A stretch of DNA of 10,702 nucleotides from Desulfobacteraceae bacterium (GTDB taxonomy: Bacteria; Desulfobacterota; DSM-4660; Desulfatiglandales; Desulfatiglandaceae). Position 1 is the first letter of the stretch. Every line of letters begins with the position of its first letter. The translations under genes were made by a program, and so were the position numbers. The notes under the pieces were generated by a model. The model was not told where the DNA came from and searched no databases. It saw only the letters and a list, made by a program, of their open reading frames with translations. Location: NCBI GenBank assembly GCA_030612945.1, contig JAUWMY010000052.1, positions 1-10,702 on the forward strand, written 5' to 3'. Positions 1 through 6,675 of the stretch are shown in pieces.

Positions 1-125
1 TTTTTCTCGCCAATATATTTACTGGTCGGATATTTTTTCACTGACGTTTCAAATAAATCCAACAGGTTACTTGGTTCATCATATCGCATAATGGCAATAT
101 TTTTCCCGAATTCCTGAAAAGTCAT
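1..125 (-). CDS. AMP-forming acyl-CoA synthetase-like protein, N-terminal fragment (runs off left edge)
   Basis: Only the first 41 codons are in the window, read leftwards from an ATG at 125-123. A purine-rich GGTGGTG lies 3 nt upstream, a moderate ribosome site. The peptide starts MTFQEFGKNI and continues with NLLDLFETSVKKYP and then SKYIGEK. The pattern 'L.DLFE.SV+KYP....IGEK' is the usual opening of long-chain acyl-CoA synthetase-like AMP-binding enzymes, where the first helix precedes the substrate-activation core. This is recognition of a short N-terminal pattern; none of the catalytic motifs (P-loop, A5, A8) are in view. It follows the response regulator on the same strand after 125 bp, so co-transcription is possible. 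If the call is right, it is a second CoA ligase beside the catabolic cluster. Another AMP-binding family member, such as a fatty-acyl-AMP ligase, is equally possible. Confidence 0.55.
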   Translation of the reverse strand, partial: MTFQEFGKNIAIMRYDEPSNLLDLFETSVKKYPTSKYIGEK

Positions 126-250
126 TTTCACCACCAATTAAGTTTAATACAGCCGCAAAAAGGCACAAAATACACAAAAAGAATAATTTACGTATTGTAA
201 TATCAAATAGTTAAGAACGCCAAAAACAGTTCCTTGTGGATTTATTCCGG

Positions 251-778
251 TCAATCATTCTTTTTGGACTGAGATTGCCTGGATCTGAGACTAACCCTGA
301 ACTTTTCCCAAAACTCCTTGTCGGTATCCTGCCAGGCTGCTCCCCATTTTCTTTCAAAATAGGAGGAAGGCAACCTTTCCTGCCAGGGTTCCCAGGTGCT
401 TTTCCCCTCTTCTTGAGCTTTAAATATCTCAATTAAAAAATCTGCAATATTCGTTATTTCATCTTTGGGGATATAAGAAGCGGCTCCTTCTTTGATTGAC
501 CTTACAACATTGTCAGGAGTCAATGCGTGGGCAGTTAACATGACGGCTGTTATTTTTTTCTGCCTGGCAATGTCTAACAGGCCATAGCCGTCAACGCCCA
601 TAATGTCCAAAATTGCCATATCAAAATCCTGGGATTCCAACAGCTCTTTGGCCTCTTCATAAGTTGAAGCTTTTACAAGTTCACACATGGACAGAAACTC
701 TTCCAAAACTTCCAGCACATCAGGTTCATCATCCACTATAAGGATCTTCTTCCCATTCAATAAACTACTGTCCGACAT
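251..778 (-). CDS. Single-receiver response regulator with Trp-rich C-terminal tail
   Basis: This 175-aa protein starts at the ATG at 778-776, because GAGGGAGG sits 8 nt upstream; a longer reading from 823 has no such site. Residues 10-108 form a CheY-like receiver: acidic pair D16/D17 in ILIVDDEPD, phospho-acceptor D58 in AILDIMGVDG, switch threonine T82 in VMLTAHA, and lysine K105 in YIPKDE. All five signature residues are present, so it should accept phosphate from a histidine kinase. After the receiver there is no DNA-binding, HD-GYP or GGDEF domain. Instead there is a roughly 60-residue charged tail with several Trp and Phe residues (WEPWQERLP, ERKWGAAW, FWEKF). I cannot assign this tail, but I associate it with receivers of Desulfobacterota. 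No kinase gene is visible. It lies downstream of the LysR gene on the same strand, 236 bp away. Its output is probably protein-protein; its target is unknown. Confidence 0.85.
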   Translation of the reverse strand: MSDSSLLNGKKILIVDDEPDVLEVLEEFLSMCELVKASTYEEAKELLESQDFDMAILDIMGVDGYGLLDIARQKKITAVMLTAHALTPDNVVRSIKEGAASYIPKDEITNIADFLIEIFKAQEEGKSTWEPWQERLPSSYFERKWGAAWQDTDKEFWEKFRVSLRSRQSQSKKND

Positions 779-911
779 GATAACGCCTCCCTCTGCAAGT
801 ATTTTTTTGAGATTACAATGCATTTATCCGTACAAGTCAACTACAATCCCAGAATCCCAGAAGTGCAGCAATTCTATTTTTGGCTCTTGAACAAGGAAAA
901 TCCCCCTCAAT

Positions 912-930
912 CCCCCTTTTCAAAAGGGGG
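912..930. repeat. Perfect 9-bp inverted repeat (C5T4 / A4G5), probable dispersed intergenic repeat
   Basis: CCCCCTTTT at 912-920 and AAAAGGGGG at 922-930 are perfectly complementary around one base. A partial copy of the left part (AATCCCCCTCAATCCCCC) precedes it at 899-916. It lies between the LysR stop and the response-regulator start. A run of this kind is a familiar dispersed intergenic repeat in several bacterial groups. It could also slow transcription leaving the LysR gene, but there is no U-tract directly after it on the minus strand. The one-base centre means the RNA hairpin would have to open several A-U pairs to form its loop. Confidence 0.5.
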
Positions 931-992
931 AAGCAGTCGGAAGGCCCGGGCTGATTGAAATGTTACGTAAAAAAGGTAGTTGCTCGATCGTG

Positions 993-1011
993 GACAGCCC
1001 CGTGTTCTGTC
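993..1011 (-). terminator. Weak hairpin just after the LysR gene
   Basis: GACAG (993-997) pairs with CTGTC (1007-1011) around a 9-nt loop, only 3 bases past the LysR stop codon. Reading leftwards, a CTTTTTT run (970-976 on the plus strand as A/G) follows about 17 bases after the stem. The stem is short and the T-run is not adjacent, so this is only a candidate transcription end for the LysR gene. Confidence 0.2.
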
Positions 1012-1014
1012 GAT

Positions 1015-1962
1015 TTATTTACGCCTGGCAAGCATTTTGGCCATCAAGGTGCCGATACCCTGAGGCGATATATCTTCCGGGGACAATTTTTCCAAGATAT
1101 CAAGGAAGGCCTGAGCAGGCCTTGAAAGATGCTGATTTTTGAGATAAACGATATTCACGTCCAGAAAAATCTTACCGCCTTCTAAGGGAACAGTGGCAAG
1201 TTTTCTCTCCTTAAGCTCTAAAGCTACTGCCTCCCTCACCAGAAAGGACACACCTTCACCGCGCTGCACTAATTGTTTTATGAATTCTGTATTGCTCGTT
1301 TCCATAAGGATATCAGGAGCACAATCATTCAGAGAAAACAATTCGTTTACCAGCATCCTTGTTCCCGAGCCCACCTCCTTCATGATAATCGGTTCCTCGG
1401 CCAGTTCCCTGAAAGAGACGATTTTTTTATGCGCCAGATGGTGATCCGGGGCCAGTATGACCACCAGCTCTTCCTGACTGAAAGGGATATAACAGACATC
1501 AGGGTTATCCTCTGTTCTGGCGATTACCGCCACTTCGTTCCTTAAATCAAGCAGGCTGTGAATCATGTCCAGAGAACTACCTTCATCCAGAATGATTTTA
1601 ATATTAGAATAAGATTCATGGAAGGTGGTCATGAGAAACGGCATGAAGTACCTCGCATAGGTCTTGCTGGTTCCCAGGCGAAGCACCCCCCGTTTTAGTT
1701 CTTTCATGTCCTCGATCACATGCTCTATTTCTTTTTCATATTCGAATATTTCCCGCGCGTAATCATAAAGCGTTTTTCCTTCGTCGGTGAGGTAGATCTT
1801 TCGCCCTTTTCTTTTGAATAGTTTAAGACTGCAAAATTCTTCAAGGAATTTCAATTGGGCAGTGACAGCCGGTTGTGTAATATATAGCTTTTCGGCTGCC
1901 CTGGTGCAACTCAGATATTTTGCGGTTTGATAAAAAACCCTGAGCTGGTTGAAGTTGATCAC
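1015..1962 (-). CDS. LysR-type transcriptional regulator, divergent from the catabolic operon
   Basis: This is a 315-aa protein of typical LysR length. It begins at a GTG (1962-1960); AGGAGG lies 12 nt upstream, a rather long spacing, and no closer in-frame start exists. Residues 1-60 are the winged helix-turn-helix: NFNQLRVFYQTAKYLSCTRA, then AAEKLYITQPAVTAQLKFLE, the near-invariant 'AA..L..TQPAVT.Q...LE' pattern. Residues from about 90 to 300 form the periplasmic-binding-like effector domain, opening with RGVLRLGTSKTYARYFMP and containing GEGVSFLVREAV late in the domain. In this family a small ligand, often a pathway intermediate, changes DNA bending and activates the divergent operon while the protein represses its own gene. 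The palindrome and overlapping promoter in the shared spacer fit that model. The effector is probably an aromatic substrate or intermediate, by inference from position only. Confidence 0.93.
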   Translation of the reverse strand: MINFNQLRVFYQTAKYLSCTRAAEKLYITQPAVTAQLKFLEEFCSLKLFKRKGRKIYLTDEGKTLYDYAREIFEYEKEIEHVIEDMKELKRGVLRLGTSKTYARYFMPFLMTTFHESYSNIKIILDEGSSLDMIHSLLDLRNEVAVIARTEDNPDVCYIPFSQEELVVILAPDHHLAHKKIVSFRELAEEPIIMKEVGSGTRMLVNELFSLNDCAPDILMETSNTEFIKQLVQRGEGVSFLVREAVALELKERKLATVPLEGGKIFLDVNIVYLKNQHLSRPAQAFLDILEKLSPEDISPQGIGTLMAKMLARRK

Positions 1963-1999
1963 GGGTGTAAAATTCCTCCTGAGCCTACCGTTAAATAAT

Positions 2000-2028
2000 T
2001 TTATAGATCAAAAACAATCATAAGTAAA
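2000..2028 (-). promoter_or_regulatory. Candidate promoter of the LysR gene, overlapping the operator
   Basis: Read on the minus strand, TTTACT (2028-2023) is a 4/6 match to a -35 box and TATAAA (2005-2000) a 5/6 match to a -10 box, with an ideal 17-bp spacer. Transcription would start near 1993, about 30 nt before the GTG. The -35 box sits inside the ATAAGT-AAA-ACTTAT palindrome, which would explain negative autoregulation if the regulator binds there. This is prediction from consensus only. Confidence 0.45.
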
Positions 2029-2045
2029 ACTTATAATTAGCATAA
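2020..2045. promoter_or_regulatory. Putative LysR-family operator: three spaced ATAA/TTAT half-sites
   Basis: ATAAGT (2020-2025), three A's, then ACTTAT (2029-2034) form a perfect 6-bp-arm inverted repeat. The second arm's TTAT (2031-2034) pairs again with ATAA (2042-2045) across 7 bases, giving an overlapping 15-bp site TTAT-N7-ATAA. Interrupted 15-bp dyads of the T-N11-A type are the known recognition form for LysR proteins. The first dyad is centred about 65 bp before the start predicted from the TTGACA box downstream, the textbook LysR activation position. Binding is inferred from location and symmetry. Confidence 0.5.
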
Positions 2046-2056
2046 ATAAAATGAAC

Positions 2057-2085
2057 TTGACAGATTTTCTTTATTAATCAAAAAT
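2057..2085 (+). promoter_or_regulatory. Candidate promoter of the catabolic operon
   Basis: A perfect TTGACA -35 box lies at 2057-2062, just downstream of the putative operator. At the standard 17-bp spacing (2080-2085) the -10 region reads AAAAAT, a poor match to TATAAT. A strong -35 with a poor -10 fits a promoter that needs an activator. A TGATATAT run slightly further on (2085-2092) is too distant for normal spacing. The leader to the first ATG would be about 125 nt. Confidence 0.4.
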
Positions 2086-2217
2086 GATATATATGTAGGA
2101 AATCTTTTTTTCATGGATTTAGAAATTATAAATTATTTAAGTAGGTTATGGTTGTGCCAACTTAAATAATGAAATATTTTCCATTCAACCGTAAACATTT
2201 AAATGAGGAGGAGAAAA

Positions 2218-4080
2218 ATGGCAGATGAAAAGGCAGGGAGGTTTCCGGATCCCCATGAGTATCAGGTTCCCCCGGAACTTGAAGGATGGGAAGAGATGTA
2301 TCCATCACACTATCTGTTCTCCAAAGAAAGGCAAGATTGGGAAAAAAATCAATTCTGGTATCTGGACAAAATACATGCCCCAGAGCCCATGCCACCATTA
2401 GATCTGATCTTTCAGGAGGCATGGCAGATCTCTCTTTCCCAATACACTACCAGGGTATTCTGCATCCCACCTGCCCAGGGAATCGCCCAGAGGATGATCG
2501 GGCCATACATGTACATCTGTGCGATTGCGCCTCCGCCGGATGAGGTGATAGGCGAGAAGGCCCAGTTGTTTGAGAAGCGGGTTTTCTATGTATTTGAACA
2601 CTATAATGAATTGTGGGATAAGTGGCTGACCAAGTTCAAGGCCCTTGGTGAAGAGATGAAAGCAGTTGAGGTACCAAAAGAACTACCGAAATTTGTTCCC
2701 GAAGACCAGGTCCTTCCTGCCCCCACAGGCTGTTATGTGTCCTATGACCTTGTTGCGGCATTCGATACATTAGTTAATAAGATGTTCAAGGGATGGCAGT
2801 ATCATTTTGAGATGCTGAACCTCACCTATCTTGCTTACCTCATGTTTGGCGATGTAACCAGGAAACTTTTTCCCGATATTAGTGAGAGCGCTATTGGTAA
2901 GATGGTGGCAGGGGCCTATGTATCCATGTTCCGTCCCGAGGAAGAACTCTGCCAGCTATCCAGATTAGCCACCTCTTTAAGTGGTGTGGCAGAAATCCTT
3001 AAGGGCGAGACGACGGCAGATCAGAAAAAAACAGAGCTTAAAAAGTCAGAGGACGGAAAGAAGTGGCTTGAGGCCTTTGATAAAGCCAAAGACCCGTGGT
3101 TCTATGTATCATGTGGAAGCGGGTGGTTCCATCATGAAGGGAGCTGGATCACTAACCTGGATATTCCATTTAGCTATATCAAGAGTTACGTGGAACGGCT
3201 GGAAAAAGGAGAAACGATCGAGCGGTCGCTGGATGAGGTTGATAAGGAAAGAGACGAAACCGTTGCCAAATATCGCGAACTGATAACAACAGACGAAGAC
3301 CGGGAATCCTTTGACGGCGCCTACAAAACCGTAAGGACCATTTACAGGTATGCCGAGGACCACCTTTTCTGGGTTGAGCATTGGTTCCATACCATATGGT
3401 TTTCCAAAATAAGGGATTTCGGAAAGCTCCTGGTTGATAACGGCATGATAAATGAAGTGGACGACATATTTATGTTCAACCGCTACGAGATACCCGAGAT
3501 TCTCACCGAGGTAGTCACCGGTTGGGCCCTGGGCGTGGATATTCCGCTGAGGAGCGACTATTACAAGGCCAAGGCTGATAAACGAAAGAAAATCCTCAAG
3601 GCGGCAAATGAATGGAATCCGATCCCCGCCCTGGGTGTTCCGCCTGAAGAAGTGGCAGAGCCCTTTACCATTATGCTGTGGGGTGTCACCACCGACAAAG
3701 TCCAGGAATGGCTCAAAGGCATGGGAGAGGGAGAAGTCAGACCTGAGGATATCTCTGAAATCAAGGGCTTTGCTTCTTCGGCAGGTGTTGTTGAAGGCCC
3801 GGCCCGGGTACTCAAGCGGCTCAAGGAGATTGTGGACATTCAACCGGGAGAGATCCTGGTTTGCCCCACCCCTAACCCCTCCTGGGCTCCTATATTTACC
3901 AAGATCAAGGGTGCGATTACTGATATCGGAGGGCTCACCAGCCATGCGGCCATCGTGTGCAGGGAATATGGTGTACCGTCGGTTACGGGCACAGGAGTCG
4001 GCACCTCGGTAATTAAAACCGGGGATAAGATAAGACTGGATGGCGATCGCGGAATTGTAACCATACTGGAAAGGTGTTAA
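2218..4080 (+). CDS. Phenylphosphate-synthase-like alpha protein (PEP-utilizing phosphohistidine domain)
   Basis: This is a 620-aa protein (about 70 kDa). The ATG at 2218 is chosen because GAGGAGG lies just upstream; an ATG at 2203 would place that site inside the gene. Residues from about 515 to 618 are the PEP-utilizer swivelling domain: KGFASSAG, PNPSWAPIFTKIKGAI, then GGLTSHAAIV with phosphohistidine H576 and YGVPSVTGTG. The long N-terminal part (1-510) is not the pyruvate/PEP-binding barrel of true PEP synthase. Its acidic, Trp-rich sequence fits the phenol-binding part of phenylphosphate synthase protein 1, which is also about 70 kDa. In that enzyme the histidine takes phosphate from the ATP-grasp partner and passes it to the phenolic hydroxyl. 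The partner gene is next, and UbiD, UbiX and ligase genes follow. The actual phenolic substrate is unknown. A role in phosphorylating a non-aromatic substrate is less likely given the neighbours. Confidence 0.82.
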   Translation: MADEKAGRFPDPHEYQVPPELEGWEEMYPSHYLFSKERQDWEKNQFWYLDKIHAPEPMPPLDLIFQEAWQISLSQYTTRVFCIPPAQGIAQRMIGPYMYICAIAPPPDEVIGEKAQLFEKRVFYVFEHYNELWDKWLTKFKALGEEMKAVEVPKELPKFVPEDQVLPAPTGCYVSYDLVAAFDTLVNKMFKGWQYHFEMLNLTYLAYLMFGDVTRKLFPDISESAIGKMVAGAYVSMFRPEEELCQLSRLATSLSGVAEILKGETTADQKKTELKKSEDGKKWLEAFDKAKDPWFYVSCGSGWFHHEGSWITNLDIPFSYIKSYVERLEKGETIERSLDEVDKERDETVAKYRELITTDEDRESFDGAYKTVRTIYRYAEDHLFWVEHWFHTIWFSKIRDFGKLLVDNGMINEVDDIFMFNRYEIPEILTEVVTGWALGVDIPLRSDYYKAKADKRKKILKAANEWNPIPALGVPPEEVAEPFTIMLWGVTTDKVQEWLKGMGEGEVRPEDISEIKGFASSAGVVEGPARVLKRLKEIVDIQPGEILVCPTPNPSWAPIFTKIKGAITDIGGLTSHAAIVCREYGVPSVTGTGVGTSVIKTGDKIRLDGDRGIVTILERC

Positions 4081-4094
4081 TAGCTGAATTGTTG

Positions 4095-4124
4095 GGAGGG
4101 TATGTGCTCTAACACATGCCCTCC
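4095..4124 (+). promoter_or_regulatory. 12-bp intercistronic hairpin between the two synthase genes
   Basis: GGAGGGTATGTG (4095-4106) pairs with CACATGCCCTCC (4113-4124) around a 6-nt loop, with a single G-U pair. It begins 14 nt after the alpha stop codon and ends 33 nt before the beta start. No U-tract follows, so it is not a standard terminator. It more likely protects the upstream mRNA end or tunes the ratio of the two subunits. An ATG at 4116 falls inside the stem, which argues against it as the beta start. Confidence 0.7.
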
Positions 4125-4157
4125 AAGCACAACATTATAATCAGAGAGGTGTTTTCC

Positions 4158-5225
4158 ATGAAGTGGATATATCGTTTTGATGAGCTAGGCAAAGAGCATA
4201 ACGATATAGTGGGGAAGAAGTGTGCTAATCTGGGAGAGATGACGAGAGTTGGGTTTCGAGTCCCCCCCGGGTTTGCGCTGACACTGGGAGCTTATGAAAG
4301 GTTTATGAAGGAGACCGGTGCTATTGAAGAGATTCGCCGGTACCTTGCCACATTCAGTGCCGATCCCGATAACACTGCCGATATGACGAAATATGACAAG
4401 GCATCTGAAGAGATGAGAGGTATTTTAGAATCCAAAGAAATGCCTGAGGACATGGAGAATGTCATCAAGCAGTATTACGAAGGTGTTAGCAAGACAGCGG
4501 GCATTAGTGATGTTCCCGTGGCCACACGCTCAGCGGGACCGGGCAGCCATCCCGGGCAATACGAAACCTATCTCTGTATCAGCGGTAGTTCGGAGGTGGT
4601 GAAGAACATCATCAGGGTGTGGTCGAGCACATTTAATCCTCGCTCCATTATTGCCCGTGCTCGCCTGGGACTTTCCTTAGAATATGACCCCATTGGTGTG
4701 GCTGTGCTGAAGATGGTAAATGCCAGGTCAGCCGGCGTGATGTTCACACTTAACCCGGTCAGCGGAGACCCATCAGTGGCTGTAATTGAGGGAAACTGGG
4801 GCCTGGGTGAGAGCGTTGTGAGTGGTGCGGTTACCCCTGATGTGTGGACAGTGGACAAGGTTATTCTTGAAATTGTAAAGGAATCTGTATCCACTAAGCC
4901 CAAGGAATATCTATTGGATACAAAGACAGGCAAGACCATGTTGGTTGATCTTCCCCCTGAACGACAAAATATCCCTTGCCTGAGTAAAGAAGAGATATTG
5001 GAGTTGGTCAAGACAGGTATGAAAGTGGAAGAACATTACGGGATAGCTCAAGATACTGAATGGGCTATAGATGATGACCTGCCCTTCCCGGAAAATGTAT
5101 TTATGCTGCAATGCCGGCCAGAGCAAGTATGGAGTAAACGCAAGAAAGAATCAGTGCTGGGGAAGAAGAGCGGTTATGAGCTGCTGATGGCAAGGGCCAT
5201 GAAACGGATAAAGATACAGGAGTAA
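4158..5225 (+). CDS. Phenylphosphate-synthase-like beta protein (PPDK/PEP-synthase ATP-grasp domain)
   Basis: This is a 355-aa protein (about 40 kDa). The start at 4158 is preceded by AGAGGTG with good spacing; an in-frame ATG at 4116 lies in a hairpin without a ribosome site. It is the N-terminal ATP-binding half of PEP synthase/PPDK as a separate protein. Visible motifs are GKKCANLGEM near residue 25, RSAGPGSHPGQYET at 124-137, AGVMFTLNPVSG from 192, GLGE at 215-218, QDTEWAID from 298 and LQCRPEQ from 317. There is no phosphohistidine or PEP-binding domain, so it must act with the upstream protein. The described phenylphosphate synthase protein 2 is the same size and supplies phosphate from ATP, with AMP and Pi as products. 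The third (CBS-domain) protein of that system does not follow here; a UbiD gene does, 29 bp on. Confidence is high for the domain and lower for the substrate. Confidence 0.85.
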   Translation: MKWIYRFDELGKEHNDIVGKKCANLGEMTRVGFRVPPGFALTLGAYERFMKETGAIEEIRRYLATFSADPDNTADMTKYDKASEEMRGILESKEMPEDMENVIKQYYEGVSKTAGISDVPVATRSAGPGSHPGQYETYLCISGSSEVVKNIIRVWSSTFNPRSIIARARLGLSLEYDPIGVAVLKMVNARSAGVMFTLNPVSGDPSVAVIEGNWGLGESVVSGAVTPDVWTVDKVILEIVKESVSTKPKEYLLDTKTGKTMLVDLPPERQNIPCLSKEEILELVKTGMKVEEHYGIAQDTEWAIDDDLPFPENVFMLQCRPEQVWSKRKKESVLGKKSGYELLMARAMKRIKIQE

Positions 5226-5254
5226 AAGCTCAAATATAAGGAGGTAGTATTATA

Positions 5255-6661
5255 ATGAAAGACCTAAGGGATTACATCGCTAAGTGCGAAGAAGAAGGCC
5301 TGTTGCACCGCATCAAGGCGGAGGTAGATTGGGATCTGGAGTTGTCACATATCGCAAAGCTTAACGAGGAAAAAAAGGGTCCGGTACTCTTGTTCGAGAA
5401 CGTTAAAGATTATGACACTCCCGTAATGACAAGCGCCTGTACGACCCCGGAGAAGCTTTCTTTGATTATGGGTATGCCGAGGGAGTCCAACCTGACCCAG
5501 CTTATGGAGAAATGGGTTGAAAAAGGAAAGGAGAAGATACCCCCTGAATGGGTTGACAGCGCTGATGCTCCCTGCAAGGAAAACATCATTACTGGTGACG
5601 ATGTGGATCTCTTCAAGTTCCCGGTCCCTAAATTCTATCCATTAGATGGCGGGCGTTTTTGGGGAACGTCACACTTTGTTGTCACCAAAGACCCTGAAAC
5701 CGGGTGGGTAAACCTCGGTACTTATCGGGCGCAACTGTTTGACAAAAACCATGTCGGGATACAGTTCATTAAGGGCAAACATGCAGATATTATGCTCAAG
5801 AAATATCAGGCCCTCAAAAAACCCATGCCTGTGGCATCCATAGTCGGATGTGATCCGCTCCTGTTCCTGATGGGCGCGGCCCGGATATCGGCATTTGACT
5901 GCGAGTATGATATTGCCGGATCTATACGTGGTGAGGCTGTAAAGGTTGTTAAGGGAGAGACAGTTGATCTCCCCGTACCAGCTACTGCGGAAATAGTGAT
6001 GGAAGGTGAGGTGGATGCCGAGAAGTTTATGGATGAAGGTCCATTCGGCGAGTACACAGGCTATTATTCGGGTGTTGGAACAGATCCCCGAAACTTTATC
6101 AAGGTAAATTGCATTACCCACAGGAATAACCCAATATTCTGGGGAACTACTGTGGGAAGGGCTGTAACGGATACGCACATGACCATGGCGCTTACCTATG
6201 GATCTACTCTGTGGCAGCAGCTTGACGCAATGAAGATTCCCGGCATCAAATCCGTGTACTGTCCGCCCGAGGGATCGGGGAGATTCCTGGCAATCATTTC
6301 CATGAAACAGATGTATCCGGGACACGCCGACCAGGTACTCACTGCTGCTATCTCAACGGAGATGGGTGCATATGGTCTCAAGACCGTCATTGTGGTGGAC
6401 GAAGATATTGACCCATGGGATATCTCCCGGGTGCTGTATGCTTTGAGTTTTAGGTTCCAGCCAAACCGATCTCAGGTCATCAAACGAGGCAGGTCCACTC
6501 CCCTGGATCCGTCCCTTCCCATCAACGCCAGGTGGATAACCGGAAGGTTGCTGATTGATGCAACCATTCCCTATGACTGGGACGAAAAACCCATTCCGGT
6601 AGTCCTTGATCCGGATGTAGTTAAAAAAATCGAGGCAAGATGGTCTGAACTGGGATTTTAG
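5255..6661 (+). CDS. UbiD-family prenylated-FMN-dependent aromatic (de)carboxylase
   Basis: This is a 468-aa protein, full family length, with a textbook ribosome site (AAGGAGGT at 5238-5245). UbiD enzymes use prenylated FMN to remove or add CO2 on unsaturated or aromatic carbons. The expected residues are visible, assigned by spacing against fungal Fdc1: metal-binding N153 (WVNLGTYR), H176 (KGKHAD) and E217 (CEYDIAGSIRGE); cofactor/catalytic R158, E261 and E266 (DEGPFGEYTGYYS). It therefore looks active and complete. Placed after a phenol-phosphorylating pair and before a CoA ligase, its likely job is carboxylation of an aryl phosphate to a hydroxyaryl acid, as phenylphosphate carboxylase does. 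That enzyme has two UbiD-type subunits plus small gamma and delta subunits; here one UbiD stands alone. The UbiX gene for its cofactor lies at the end of the operon. Decarboxylation of an aromatic acid is possible but fits the neighbours less well. Confidence 0.9.
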   Translation: MKDLRDYIAKCEEEGLLHRIKAEVDWDLELSHIAKLNEEKKGPVLLFENVKDYDTPVMTSACTTPEKLSLIMGMPRESNLTQLMEKWVEKGKEKIPPEWVDSADAPCKENIITGDDVDLFKFPVPKFYPLDGGRFWGTSHFVVTKDPETGWVNLGTYRAQLFDKNHVGIQFIKGKHADIMLKKYQALKKPMPVASIVGCDPLLFLMGAARISAFDCEYDIAGSIRGEAVKVVKGETVDLPVPATAEIVMEGEVDAEKFMDEGPFGEYTGYYSGVGTDPRNFIKVNCITHRNNPIFWGTTVGRAVTDTHMTMALTYGSTLWQQLDAMKIPGIKSVYCPPEGSGRFLAIISMKQMYPGHADQVLTAAISTEMGAYGLKTVIVVDEDIDPWDISRVLYALSFRFQPNRSQVIKRGRSTPLDPSLPINARWITGRLLIDATIPYDWDEKPIPVVLDPDVVKKIEARWSELGF

Positions 6662-6675
6662 ATAAGGAGCAACAA

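Noticed and set aside
213..235. AAGAAC / GTTCCTT hairpin after the response-regulator gene
   Set aside because: The stem is short with a bulge and there is no U-tract directly after it on the minus strand, so it is too weak to call a terminator.
2143..2161. TGGCAC on the minus strand, reminiscent of a sigma-54 -24 element
   Set aside because: The matching -12 element (TTGCA at correct spacing) is absent, and no sigma-54 activator gene is in the window.
2203..2217. Earlier ATG for the alpha synthase subunit (peptide MRRRK)
   Set aside because: The Arg-rich codons are the ribosome-binding GAGGAGGAG itself, which serves the ATG at 2218.
3109..3945. Long minus-strand open frame (278 codons) opposite the alpha synthase gene
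   Set aside because: It lies wholly inside a strongly supported plus-strand gene, has no recognisable motif or ribosome site, and its composition reads as a shadow of the real frame.
4116..4157. Earlier ATG for the ATP-grasp subunit
   Set aside because: That ATG sits in the second arm of the hairpin and has no ribosome site. The ATG at 4158 has AGAGGTG upstream and begins at the family's usual N-terminus.
2218..5225. Alpha plus beta read as a PEP synthase broken in two by mutation
   Set aside because: Each part has its own ribosome site and start, a hairpin lies between them, and the order (His-domain protein first, ATP-grasp second) is the reverse of PEP synthase. This is a genuine two-subunit design.
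5669..6325. Minus-strand open frame (218 codons) opposite UbiD
   Set aside because: The plus-strand UbiD frame carries all the family catalytic residues across this region; the opposite frame shows no family resemblance.
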